DNA of 13,541 nt from Ruminococcus sp. CAG:563 (GTDB lineage: Bacteria > Bacillota > Clostridia > Oscillospirales > Acutalibacteraceae), in the NCBI GenBank assembly GCA_000434915.1, contig FR882051.1, positions 43,742 to 57,282 on the forward strand, given 5' to 3'. A program made the position numbers and the translations under genes. The notes under the pieces were generated by a model, which was given only the letters and a program-made list of their open reading frames with translations, did no database searches and was not told the origin of the DNA. Shown in pieces: positions 1 through 7,058 of this stretch (position 1 is its first letter; each line of letters starts with the position of its first letter).

Positions 1-213
1 GGCATCGCTTGTCTGGAAGAACTTGCCGACAACCGAGCTGTCGGAACCCTGCGGCTTAATGCCGAAACGCTTGAGCTGACGCTGATATGCGTCGAGTCCC
101 TCAAGGTCTGTTCCTCTGTAATTTTCCGAGGGGTCAAGACCCTCCAATACCTGTGTAAAGCTGCGGCCTGTGCCGTACATTCCTTTTTCCAGTCTTAAAT
201 TATCAAAACCCAT
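1..213 (-). CDS. Phage major capsid protein, N-terminal 71 residues only
   Basis: This is the start of a reading frame that runs off the left edge of the window. It begins with ATG at 211-213 and stays open for 71 codons (MGFDNLRLEKGMYG...). A perfect AAGGAGG ribosome site at 221-227, seven bases upstream, supports the start and overlaps the stop codon of the protease gene. The phrases GRSFTQVLEGLDPS and LDAYQRQLKRFGI resemble the N-terminal arm of major capsid proteins in Clostridia phages. The position directly after a prohead protease is where the capsid gene sits in HK97-type head modules. The HK97 fold itself lies outside the window, so identity rests on the N-terminus and gene order. 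The product would assemble into the procapsid and be the substrate of the upstream protease. Confidence 0.75.
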   Translation of the reverse strand, partial: MGFDNLRLEKGMYGTGRSFTQVLEGLDPSENYRGTDLEGLDAYQRQLKRFGIKPQGSDSSVVGKFFQTSDA

Positions 214-225
214 TATAAATCCTCC

Positions 226-570
226 TTAAAATTTGAATTCGTTGTTTGTGATTGTGTTCTTTTCTTTCTTTGCTTTCAGCTGAGGCATGAGCGGGATAAC
301 ATCCTCCGCCTTTTTTCTGAAAGCGTCTCTTATCCTGATAAGCTCGTCCGTTTCAACTCCGGAACACATCTTTTCAATACTTTCGCCCGAAAGAGAGGGC
401 ACGGAGAGTACGGCATATTTTGCAGTCTCCTCGGTCAGGGAGCGGCGATAGATAATTCCGTCCTGTGCCTGCTTTTCAAGCTTTTTGATGTATTCGGAAA
501 GCTGCTTGGACTCAGCTTCACAGAGCTTGACGGCATGGCCGTCCTTTATTGCCTTGATACAGTTTTCCAT
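226..570 (-). CDS. Candidate nested scaffold protein, internal in-frame start in the protease gene
   Basis: Codon 208 of the protease frame is ATG (568-570), preceded nine bases upstream by AAAGGAGA (579-586). This is as good a ribosome site as those of the neighbouring genes. Starting there gives a 114-residue acidic/basic, helix-rich protein (MENCIKAIKDGHAV...) that equals the C-terminal scaffold-like region without the protease domain. Nested scaffold genes made this way are known in tailed phages, for example Nu3 inside C of lambda. The AAGGAG also encodes Lys-Glu, so it could be chance. Use of this start is inferred, not shown. Confidence 0.5.
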   Translation of the reverse strand: MENCIKAIKDGHAVKLCEAESKQLSEYIKKLEKQAQDGIIYRRSLTEETAKYAVLSVPSLSGESIEKMCSGVETDELIRIRDAFRKKAEDVIPLMPQLKAKKEKNTITNNEFKF

Positions 571-1191
571 TGTTTCAATCTCCTTTGTGTAACTTTTTGT
601 CACGCCTGCGTTGACCTGAGCCGGTACAGCGACGAATGACCATTCGTAGGCGTCGTTTACCTCGGAAAGTGTGCAGTAGCAAAGCTTGCCGTCATAAATT
701 TCGCCCTTGACGTGATTGCAGGGGTCGTATCTCATGTCGCTGCCGCAAATTGAGCAGGTGAATGAACCGACGGCACAGCTGACGCTGACTTCCTTTTTAA
801 TGCCTGCGTTAATGTCGCTGATGAGGTCGGCGTTTTTCTCGGTCATGGGAATGTAAGCTCTTGCCTTTACGCATATGTAGTCCTCACCCGTCACGGTTTT
901 TTTACCCGGAATTGCTACGCATTCGGCATGATAGATTCTTGCACTCTGATTTGAACTCCTGGGGTCATGGTCAAAGATTCCCGTCACGCCCACGAAAAGC
1001 TGTGCCAGCTGTACGAGAGCCTCATTTGAAAAACGCTCGCCGTCACGGTCAACATCGTTGTCGCAGAGAATCACATTGAAGCAGTAAACCTCGTCTGCGG
1101 AAAGCTCCTTGACGGTGAAACGGTTTATTTCTTCAAGCTCCTCGGCTGTTACCTCGCAAGGAGAAATGTTTGACTTAAATGCCTTATTCAA
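226..1191 (-). CDS. Phage prohead (capsid maturation) protease with C-terminal scaffold-like region
   Basis: This 321-residue protein sits between portal and capsid genes, where the head-maturation protease lies. The N-terminal two thirds look like a prohead protease: VDRDGERF at 47-54, a catalytic-type His in GIFDHD (H75) and a serine in EVSVSCAVG (S136 or S138), matching the His/Ser pattern of S78-like prohead proteases. A Cys/His cluster (C146, C149, C158, H160, with C171 and C173 nearby) is a candidate metal-binding insert. The final ~115 residues are charged and helical-looking, as in scaffolding domains. The family cleaves scaffold and capsid arms inside the procapsid. The ATG start at 1189-1191 overlaps the 3' end of the portal gene by 8 bases, so translation is probably coupled. 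A second in-frame start at codon 208 is annotated separately. Confidence 0.8.
   Translation of the reverse strand: MNKAFKSNISPCEVTAEELEEINRFTVKELSADEVYCFNVILCDNDVDRDGERFSNEALVQLAQLFVGVTGIFDHDPRSSNQSARIYHAECVAIPGKKTVTGEDYICVKARAYIPMTEKNADLISDINAGIKKEVSVSCAVGSFTCSICGSDMRYDPCNHVKGEIYDGKLCYCTLSEVNDAYEWSFVAVPAQVNAGVTKSYTKEIETMENCIKAIKDGHAVKLCEAESKQLSEYIKKLEKQAQDGIIYRRSLTEETAKYAVLSVPSLSGESIEKMCSGVETDELIRIRDAFRKKAEDVIPLMPQLKAKKEKNTITNNEFKF
579..586 (-). promoter_or_regulatory. Internal ribosome binding site for the nested scaffold start
   Basis: AAAGGAGA on the minus strand, nine bases before the in-frame ATG at 570. Its quality and spacing match a functional Shine-Dalgarno site, although it lies inside the protease coding sequence. 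Confidence 0.5.
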
Positions 1192-2326
1192 CTGATTTCA
1201 ACTCCTGTTCGATCCTTTCACTTTGTGCACGGTAAAGCCGTGCCTTTGCCAATTCAACCTCATCCTGAAGCGTAATGTCGTCCCATTCAACTGAAAAGCT
1301 GTCGTTTCTGCCGTTGGTAATCATCCAAAAGCGGCAGATTTTTTCGATTACGGGTGTGAGCAGCCGGCGATAGGCTTCAAGCTCACTTGTCAGCACGTCT
1401 GCCTGCTGAGATGACATTCTTTCCGTCGATGACCAGCTGAGACTTAGCATGAATGGCGGAAGTCCCGTTTTTGCGACAATTTGTTCGAGCATCTGACGGA
1501 CGGGAACCTCGCTGTCAAGAATCTGATTGTCCGCTCCGATAGCTTTAATGCTGACGTCGCCGACGGCAACGAAGTCTCTGACCTGATTGCCGGGCTGCAT
1601 CGCCTCGCTCCATTCACGGGCAACCTGCTGCGCTCTGTCCTTTGCGTATGCTCTGTCAACAACATCGTTTTGCGGCTTGTATGTGACGGCAAATCTTACG
1701 TTGCCGACACGCTCCCAGTTGATTCCGATTGTGTTGTAAATCTTCATTAGGATGTTGCTGACGAACGGCAGACCCTTCAAAAGAGAATTGCCGGTGAGCT
1801 GTCCAGCCTCGGGATTGAGAACCGAGAGAAGAACAAGCTGCGGATAAGCGACAGGCTTGGCTTCTGCAAGCTCACGAACGCAAACAACGCTCGAAAAGCC
1901 ATCGTCGCCTCGCTTCAGCTCAACGTCGTCAATGGCTGCGTTGTAAAGAGCGGCAAAATTTCCGTCGGAATCCGTAATCATTTCGCCGACCGCCGTTCCG
2001 TAGGTCAGAAGCTGTTCAAAATAGGCCGACATAAAGGCGTTGATGCCTTGCTGACCCGAACCTACCCTGACCTCGCCGAGAAAGCGTCTAAGCTCCTTTT
2101 CGCAGGCCTTGTTGTCGCAGTCAATGTGAAATCCCCCGGTGAGCCTGATGATTTTGTAAATTGCGGCGTCCACAATCGGAATCGCCTCACGAAGCTCACG
2201 GTAGAGACTGTTCTGCATTGACGAGAGGGGTGTGTAGCTGTCAAGAAGAGTGAAAGGATTTTTCTTGTAAGTTTGCGGTGCTGAGACCGCAGTTTTTGCA
2301 GCGGATAATTTTTTGAATATTCCCAC
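1184..2326 (-). CDS. Phage portal protein
   Basis: This 380-residue protein is recognised as a tailed-phage portal, the dodecameric ring at the procapsid vertex through which terminase pumps DNA and to which the tail attaches. The most diagnostic stretch is GLPPFML (288-294) followed by WSSTERMSSQQAD (298-310), a pattern common in portals of Firmicutes phages. The region before it (about 180-270) would be the clip/stem part, and the C-terminal tail is a charged helix. The start is GTG at 2324-2326, chosen because AAAGGAG lies seven bases upstream. The gene follows the large terminase by 105 bases, and its 3' end overlaps the protease gene by 8 bases. At 380 residues it is a compact portal, but no truncation is visible. 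Confidence 0.88.
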   Translation of the reverse strand: MGIFKKLSAAKTAVSAPQTYKKNPFTLLDSYTPLSSMQNSLYRELREAIPIVDAAIYKIIRLTGGFHIDCDNKACEKELRRFLGEVRVGSGQQGINAFMSAYFEQLLTYGTAVGEMITDSDGNFAALYNAAIDDVELKRGDDGFSSVVCVRELAEAKPVAYPQLVLLSVLNPEAGQLTGNSLLKGLPFVSNILMKIYNTIGINWERVGNVRFAVTYKPQNDVVDRAYAKDRAQQVAREWSEAMQPGNQVRDFVAVGDVSIKAIGADNQILDSEVPVRQMLEQIVAKTGLPPFMLSLSWSSTERMSSQQADVLTSELEAYRRLLTPVIEKICRFWMITNGRNDSFSVEWDDITLQDEVELAKARLYRAQSERIEQELKSVE

Positions 2327-2353
2327 TGAAATTCTCCTTTCTTTTGTGTGGAA

Positions 2354-2423
2354 GCAACCGCCGTTTATTTTTCAATGAAATTTTCGGCGGGGTGGTGATG
2401 AGGGGTATTTTTTCGGCGGTTGC
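2354..2423 (-). repeat. 10-bp perfect inverted repeat between large terminase and portal genes
   Basis: GCAACCGCCG at 2354-2363 is the exact reverse complement of CGGCGGTTGC at 2414-2423, with 50 bases between the arms. A further CGGCGG copy lies at 2385-2390. It fills the only real gap within the head module. On the transcript it could form a GC-rich stem just after the terminase stop codon. There is no T-run of the kind needed for an intrinsic terminator. The function is unknown. Confidence 0.45.
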
Positions 2424-2431
2424 GAGAAGCG

Positions 2432-3700
2432 TTATCTTGAAACGCTCATAACGAAAAAGTCGTTTTCGGGCGCATTCAGCGCCGTAGTAACGAAATATCT
2501 CAGATCGTCCATTGCATGGTCATTTTCCTTGCGCGGTGCGTCCCGAACCGCTTTGTCGTCCCACTTGTAAAGCGAAAATTCACGGAGCGTGTCCTTGCAT
2601 TCGGGCGAGAAGTAAATCACCCTTTGCTTTAGGGCATCGGATACCTGCCTGATTCCGTCGATAACGTCGTTTTTGGCCGGTATGACCGTGAAGCGTCCTT
2701 TTCTGCGAATGCATTGAATGAAGCTCGCCGCCGAGGGGTCGACGATGACCGCCTCAATATTGAGGTCATCGGCAAGCTTTTCAAGCTCTTCATAATGCTC
2801 GGCATCTGTCCTTTGCTCTCCCTTTTTTCGTGAATCAAAGTAGTATTCACGGATTCTGTACCATTTCTTTTCGCATTCACCCCAAAGACCGAAGGAACAC
2901 GGATTTACCGTGCCATAGTCGCAGGAGATGAAAAAACGAGTGAAACAGCCGATTTCGGGAGGCACGGTGACGTGAATTTCCTCGTTGAACATCGGATAAA
3001 CAACGCCCTGAGCCGCAACCCATTTGCCCTCGACAAATCTTTTGTAGAAAGCACCCGAGTAAAGGCTTTCGTAGCGTCGGATAATCTTCTCGGTCAGCGA
3101 AGGATTGTCACGCATTGTGAAGTGAAGATAAAGGCAGTTCTTCTTTTTTGCCTTGAGAATCCATTCACGGTAGAACCAGTGCATCGGATGCTCCGGGTTG
3201 CAGTTGAACCACAGCTTTGAGCCGTCGAGCGAACACCTTGCGATAGCCTGCTCAACAAACGAGCGTGGCATAAGAGCCACCTCGTCGAGTAAAACTCCGC
3301 CGAGCGTCATGCCTTGAATCAAAGCTGCCGAGCCTTCATCTTTTCCGCCGAAAAGGTAAAAACGGTTTACTCTGTCCTTGTAGGTCATTTCAATATAATT
3401 TTGCGACGATTTTAATTTTACAGAAAAACCGAGGGAAGACAATATTGTATTTAGCGGAACAATAACATTCCTCTTTAGTGATGCTATAGTTTTTCCGCAT
3501 ATCGCAAAAGAAGTGTCGGAAAATTCATAAAACGACCAGGCAATAAAAGAAAGAGACATACATACTGTTTTCCCCGAACGAACAGCTCCGTCACAGATAA
3601 TTGCGTCATATTGGTTTTTGTCAGAGTTTTGACACCACCATGTCATGACCTGAAGCTGTTTTTCGGAAAAATCCCTGAATGATGAAAGTGAGCTACTCAA
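2432..3700 (-). CDS. Phage terminase, large subunit (packaging ATPase/nuclease)
   Basis: This 422-residue large terminase powers DNA packaging and cuts the concatemer. The ATPase domain shows Walker A GAVRSGKT (38-45), Walker B GVLLDE (135-140, catalytic E140) and the coupling motif FNCNP (165-169). The C-terminal RNase H-like nuclease shows three acidic positions: D261 in ISCDYG, D321 in IVDPS, and D398/D399 in HAMDDLRY. All expected catalytic residues are present, so it looks intact. It resembles the Terminase_3/SPP1-PBSX type. The start is TTG at 3698-3700, preceded by a GAGGAAGGA ribosome site and overlapping the end of the small-subunit gene by 8 bases. The next Met (codon 19) would remove part of the domain leading to Walker A and has less support. 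Confidence 0.95.
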   Translation of the reverse strand: MSSSLSSFRDFSEKQLQVMTWWCQNSDKNQYDAIICDGAVRSGKTVCMSLSFIAWSFYEFSDTSFAICGKTIASLKRNVIVPLNTILSSLGFSVKLKSSQNYIEMTYKDRVNRFYLFGGKDEGSAALIQGMTLGGVLLDEVALMPRSFVEQAIARCSLDGSKLWFNCNPEHPMHWFYREWILKAKKKNCLYLHFTMRDNPSLTEKIIRRYESLYSGAFYKRFVEGKWVAAQGVVYPMFNEEIHVTVPPEIGCFTRFFISCDYGTVNPCSFGLWGECEKKWYRIREYYFDSRKKGEQRTDAEHYEELEKLADDLNIEAVIVDPSAASFIQCIRRKGRFTVIPAKNDVIDGIRQVSDALKQRVIYFSPECKDTLREFSLYKWDDKAVRDAPRKENDHAMDDLRYFVTTALNAPENDFFVMSVSR

Positions 3701-4169
3701 GTTTATCCTTCCTCATCTTGGCAGCACTGTTTTCAAGTGCCTTGTAAAAGGGGAGAGCACTGTCCTCGTCTCCGCCGGAGCAAAGCTGCTCCAGATGCTC
3801 CAACGCTTTGAGTCGGTCAAAAAATTTAATCTCGAGACCGCCGCCCTTTGGACGTTTGATTTCGCTGACGTTGAAAAGGTCAAGCTTTTCCGTTCCGAGC
3901 ATCGGCTTGTCGTCCGAATAAGCCAGTCTGACGGCATCCGAAATATTTCCGAATGCGAGCTGACGATATCCCGCAATGATCTCGTCACGGTTGATGCTTC
4001 TCAGCTTATCAAGCCGCTCGATTTCTTTTTTGATGTCCTTGCGTTCCAGCATGGCCGGGCCTGCCTTGCGGGCCTTGATTCCGTAGCCTGCCTTGGCCGC
4101 CGAGGCACGTGCATCCCTTGTCAGAGAAAAGAATAAACAAAACAGCTTTTCTTTTTCTTCAAGTGCCAT
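3693..4169 (-). CDS. Phage terminase, small subunit
   Basis: This 158-residue protein lies immediately upstream of, and overlaps, the large terminase gene. Residues about 8-50 (KLFCLFFSLTRDARASAAKAGYG...) match the N-terminal helix-turn-helix typical of Terminase_2-type small subunits. They are followed by LAFGNISDAVRLAY (71-84), a segment often seen after the DNA-binding domain in these proteins. The family recognises the packaging site on phage DNA, forms an oligomeric ring and stimulates the large-subunit ATPase. The ATG at 4167-4169 has GGAAG upstream (minus-strand AAAGGAAG, five bases from the ATG). It is the first gene of the phage module on this side. Nothing phage-like is seen between it and the host foldase gene. 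Confidence 0.88.
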   Translation of the reverse strand: MALEEKEKLFCLFFSLTRDARASAAKAGYGIKARKAGPAMLERKDIKKEIERLDKLRSINRDEIIAGYRQLAFGNISDAVRLAYSDDKPMLGTEKLDLFNVSEIKRPKGGGLEIKFFDRLKALEHLEQLCSGGDEDSALPFYKALENSAAKMRKDKLE

Positions 4170-4190
4170 AAAAACTTCCTTTCATTTTTT

Positions 4191-4266
4191 ACGGTTAACC
4201 GTTTCGTGAGAGTTGCCTCTCAACCTTAGCCGAAAAACAGGCAATCCATAACCTTTTAGAGTTATG
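4191..4266. repeat. Three consecutive short palindromes upstream of the small terminase gene
   Basis: There are three dyads in 76 bases: a perfect 12-bp palindrome ACGGTTAACCGT (4191-4202), TGAGAG/CTCTCA with a 4-base loop (4207-4222), and CATAAC/GTTATG with an 8-base loop (4247-4266). The first lies 22 bases before the terminase start codon. They occupy the only intergenic space before the phage module, so operator or leader-RNA roles are possible. No convincing sigma-A promoter could be placed here. The function is inferred. Confidence 0.4.
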
Positions 4267-4326
4267 AATCTGCAAAAAGAACGAATTTGTTTACAATTTG
4301 TTAATAATTAGGTTTAAAAAAGGCAT

Positions 4327-4358
4327 AAAAAAACAACCGCCTCATTACGAAGCGGTTG
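4327..4358 (-). terminator. Rho-independent terminator of the PpiC-like foldase gene
   Basis: On the minus strand CAACCGC and GCGGTTG form a perfect 7-bp stem with an 11-base loop (arms 4352-4358 and 4334-4340), followed directly by seven T (4333-4327). It begins 19 bases past the foldase stop codon. It should stop host transcription before the phage genes. Confidence 0.9.
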
Positions 4359-4376
4359 ATATTATTTATGTTCTGT

Positions 4377-6098
4377 TTATCTTGCTGATGAAGAAGAGTT
4401 TGCGTTGCTAAGCTCAACAAGATACTTGATCTTCTTGAGAACTCTCTTCTCTGCATAGTTCATACGGCGTGGGCCAAGGCCTACAACGTAATCCTTGCCC
4501 TCCTGGAGAGCCTTTGTCTCGGTCTCGATATCCTCATTTGCCTTTGAAGAACGGATTGCTGAATCGTAGTAATCCTTGCCGTCCTTAGCAACAAAGTAGA
4601 TGATGTGATAGCCGTAATCTGTCTCAACAAGCTCAACGTCGCCTGCCTTGCGGTTTGCGTCAAATACCCAATCGTTGAACTCTGTTACCATCTGACCGGG
4701 ATAGATGTGCTCATAAAGGCCGCCGTTTGATGAAGAACCGGTGTCCTCGTTGTACTCATTTGCAAGAGCTGCGAAGCTGTCCTCGGTCTTGTCGCCCTCG
4801 TTGAATTTCTTGAGAACGTCCTCGGCCTGAGTTTTCTTCTTTGCAATCTCTTCCTCGGAGAGGTCATTGCCCGAACTCTGATCCTTAGTCTGGAAGAGAA
4901 TGTGGCGAGCTGTAACTGTCTGCTCCTGGTGCGGCTTAGAGAGAGCAAGAACAACAATGTACTTTCCGTTTTCTTCGTCGGAGAAGAGTTTCTTACTGCC
5001 TACCTTTGTTGAGCTGTCAAAGAGCCACTTTGCAGCATCCTCGGAGAAGGTGCTCTGTGCCGTGCTCTTGAGCATGGAGTATTTTGTCTCCTTGTCAACG
5101 TTGTAGTCTGCTGTATCCTTGTTAAGCTCCTTAGCCTTAGCTGTGAAGGTTGCATCGTTTGTAACTGCATTGTAGAAGTCGTTAGCGTTCTTCTTGACCT
5201 CTGCGTTAGCCTTTGCCTGACGAGCCTTAAGTGCGTCATCGGTCTCGTTGTCTTCCTTTGTAAGCTCTGTTGTCTTGAATGTATAAGCTCTGAAGGTTAC
5301 GAAATCGTATGCCGTTGTATCCTTCTTGTACTCAGCGTCAATGTCCTTCTGGTCATAGTCCTTTGCGATTTCATTTGTTCTTTCGGTCAGATATTTCTGA
5401 GCGAGAACCTGAATCTTGAGCTGCTTGCGGAGGAATCTCTCGTTGATTGAACCGCCGTAAACCTTACGAAGGTATGCGTTGAGAGAATATGTTACTTTGT
5501 TTTCGCTGTTGGAGCTTGAAGAGTTTGAACCTGCACTCTTTGCCTCGTCACGGAGATCCTCAATCTGCTTGTCGATGAAAGCTTCATCGGCCTTTGTGAG
5601 CTTGAGACCCATCTTAAGAGCTTCATTATAGTAAGCCTTGTGAAGCTGGATAATTTCAAGAGTATCCTCATGAAGCTTCTCGGCCCATGTGATTTCATTG
5701 CCGTCAGCGTCCTTAGTGGTCTGAGTCTGCTCCTCGGGGGTGAGAGAGAGGTCATAACCGTTGCTGGTCTGATAGTAGTACTGATAATACTGAGCCTGAT
5801 AGCGAACCTGATTGTAGGCACGCATGTAGTAGTATTCATACTCTGCGATTGTAACGGACTGGTCGGAACCTACTCCGCCGATCTTGATAACTCTCTGAAG
5901 TGCGCCGTAGTAGTTGAGAGAGAATGCAACTACGCCTAAAACGATTACAGCGCAAAGCACGATGGAAATAACCTTATTTACAACCTTTTTGGCTGTGTTT
6001 CTCGCTTCCATGCTGTGTGCATTTTTCTTAGCGGATTTTGCAATACGAGCTTTTCTTTCATCACGATACTGCTCCGCCTTGGACTTTTCGTTAGCCAT
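4377..6098 (-). CDS. Membrane-anchored PpiC/PrsA-like peptidyl-prolyl isomerase
   Basis: This 573-residue extracytoplasmic foldase has a basic cytoplasmic N-terminus (1-38), one membrane helix (about 42-61) and a long external part. A parvulin (PpiC) domain spans about residues 395-505, with ARHILF near its start, GGLYEHIYPGQM in the middle and DYGYHIIYF at its end. Such proteins catalyse prolyl cis-trans isomerisation and help secreted proteins fold at the membrane-wall interface. No lipobox cysteine follows the helix, so it is a signal-anchor protein rather than a PrsA lipoprotein. Residues 87-115 are very tyrosine-rich (12 of 29). I chose ATG 6098 over the ATG at 6107 because AAAGG (6108-6112) touches the earlier codon but is nine bases from the later one. 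It is monocistronic, with its own promoter and terminator. Confidence 0.85.
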   Translation of the reverse strand: MANEKSKAEQYRDERKARIAKSAKKNAHSMEARNTAKKVVNKVISIVLCAVIVLGVVAFSLNYYGALQRVIKIGGVGSDQSVTIAEYEYYYMRAYNQVRYQAQYYQYYYQTSNGYDLSLTPEEQTQTTKDADGNEITWAEKLHEDTLEIIQLHKAYYNEALKMGLKLTKADEAFIDKQIEDLRDEAKSAGSNSSSSNSENKVTYSLNAYLRKVYGGSINERFLRKQLKIQVLAQKYLTERTNEIAKDYDQKDIDAEYKKDTTAYDFVTFRAYTFKTTELTKEDNETDDALKARQAKANAEVKKNANDFYNAVTNDATFTAKAKELNKDTADYNVDKETKYSMLKSTAQSTFSEDAAKWLFDSSTKVGSKKLFSDEENGKYIVVLALSKPHQEQTVTARHILFQTKDQSSGNDLSEEEIAKKKTQAEDVLKKFNEGDKTEDSFAALANEYNEDTGSSSNGGLYEHIYPGQMVTEFNDWVFDANRKAGDVELVETDYGYHIIYFVAKDGKDYYDSAIRSSKANEDIETETKALQEGKDYVVGLGPRRMNYAEKRVLKKIKYLVELSNANSSSSAR

Positions 6099-6156
6099 TG
6101 TATTCATCCTTTACTTAATGAAATATCTGCCGATAACAAGTCAGCATAACAACAGT

Positions 6157-6185
6157 ATTTTAATACATTTACATCTTTTTTACAA
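6157..6185 (-). promoter_or_regulatory. Sigma-A-like promoter of the PpiC-like foldase gene
   Basis: On the minus strand TTGTAA (6185-6180) and TAAAAT (6162-6157) are separated by 17 bases, about 60 bases before the start codon. It is the only good match in this gap. Confidence 0.7.
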
Positions 6186-6259
6186 GACCTAAACAACAAT
6201 TTTTTTATTTTATGCAGTAATTTTTACAATTTATCTATATTTTGAAACGTTTTTCGGGT

Positions 6260-6296
6260 AAAAATCACCGCAGTACATAATTAAATGCACTGCGGT
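6260..6296 (-). terminator. Rho-independent terminator after nagB
   Basis: On the minus strand ACCGCAGTGCAT and ATGTACTGCGGT form a 12-bp stem with one G-U pair around the loop TTAATT, followed by GATTTTT. It starts 16 bases past the nagB stop codon. Confidence 0.85.
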
Positions 6297-6311
6297 CGGC
6301 AATTATTTATT

Positions 6312-7040
6312 TTATTTTTCAATAAGGCTTGCGGCGGCCTTGTCAAGCATGATGATAACAGACTTATGCTCGTTGAGAATCGAACACGGAATCTGCGGCG
6401 TAATCTCGCCTGAAACCATTGCCTTGATTGCCTTTGCCTTGCTCTCGCCGGTTGCGATAAGAAGAATCTTCTTTGAACGCATGATTGAGCCGATACCCAT
6501 AGTCATTGCATATCTCGGCATCGGAACGTCGCCGAAGTACTTCTGATTTGAATTGATCGTGCTCTGAGTAAGCGTTACCCTGAAGGCTTCGTCCGTGAAC
6601 TTGTCGGCAGGCTCATTGAAAGCAATGTGGCCGTTTGTGCCGATTCCGAGAAGCTGAAGGTCGATTCCGCCGGCGGCCTTGATTGCCTCGGCGTAACGCT
6701 TGCTTTCGGCGTCGTAATCCTTTGCGTTGCCGTCAAGGAAGTTGACGTTTTCCTCTTTAATGTCAACATGATTAAAGAGATTTTCGTGCATGAAGGTGTA
6801 GTAGCTGTTCTTGTCGTTCTTGTCAAGGTCGCAGTATTCGTCAAGATTGAATGTAGTAACGTCCTTGAAGCTGATTTCACCGTTGTTGTAAAGCTCAATG
6901 AGCTTCTTATATGTAGGAACGGGTGTTGCACCTGTTGCAAGACCGAGAACTGCGTTCGGTTTGCTTCCTACAAGCTCCTTATAAAGCTGAGCGGCCGCAC
7001 AAGCGATCTGCTCGGCATTTTCGAAAATTTTGATGTCCAT
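6312..7040 (-). CDS. nagB: Glucosamine-6-phosphate deaminase
   Basis: This enzyme converts glucosamine-6-phosphate to fructose-6-phosphate and ammonia, the step that feeds amino sugars into glycolysis. At 242 residues it has the length of the short Gram-positive NagB rather than the 266-residue allosteric enterobacterial form. The family motifs are complete: GLATGATP (33-40, phosphate loop), TFNLDEY (63-69, catalytic D67) and GIGTNGHIAFNEP (132-144) with H138 and E143. Residue 136 is Asn where E. coli has Asp141, a substitution I recall as usual in Gram-positive NagB. The ATG at 7038-7040 has GGAAGG seven bases upstream. The gene begins 18 bases after the Gfo/Idh/MocA stop codon with no terminator between, so the two are probably co-transcribed. 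A terminator follows. Confidence 0.96.
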   Translation of the reverse strand: MDIKIFENAEQIACAAAQLYKELVGSKPNAVLGLATGATPVPTYKKLIELYNNGEISFKDVTTFNLDEYCDLDKNDKNSYYTFMHENLFNHVDIKEENVNFLDGNAKDYDAESKRYAEAIKAAGGIDLQLLGIGTNGHIAFNEPADKFTDEAFRVTLTQSTINSNQKYFGDVPMPRYAMTMGIGSIMRSKKILLIATGESKAKAIKAMVSGEITPQIPCSILNEHKSVIIMLDKAAASLIEK

Positions 7041-7058
7041 TGTTTTGCCTTCCTTTTA

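Noticed and set aside
3795..4136. Plus-strand 113-codon open frame across the small terminase gene
   Set aside because: It is antisense to a recognised gene and has no independent motif or ribosome site.
4170..4326. Phage attachment site
   Set aside because: The position is attractive, but an att site needs a matching repeat at the other end of the element, which is outside the window.
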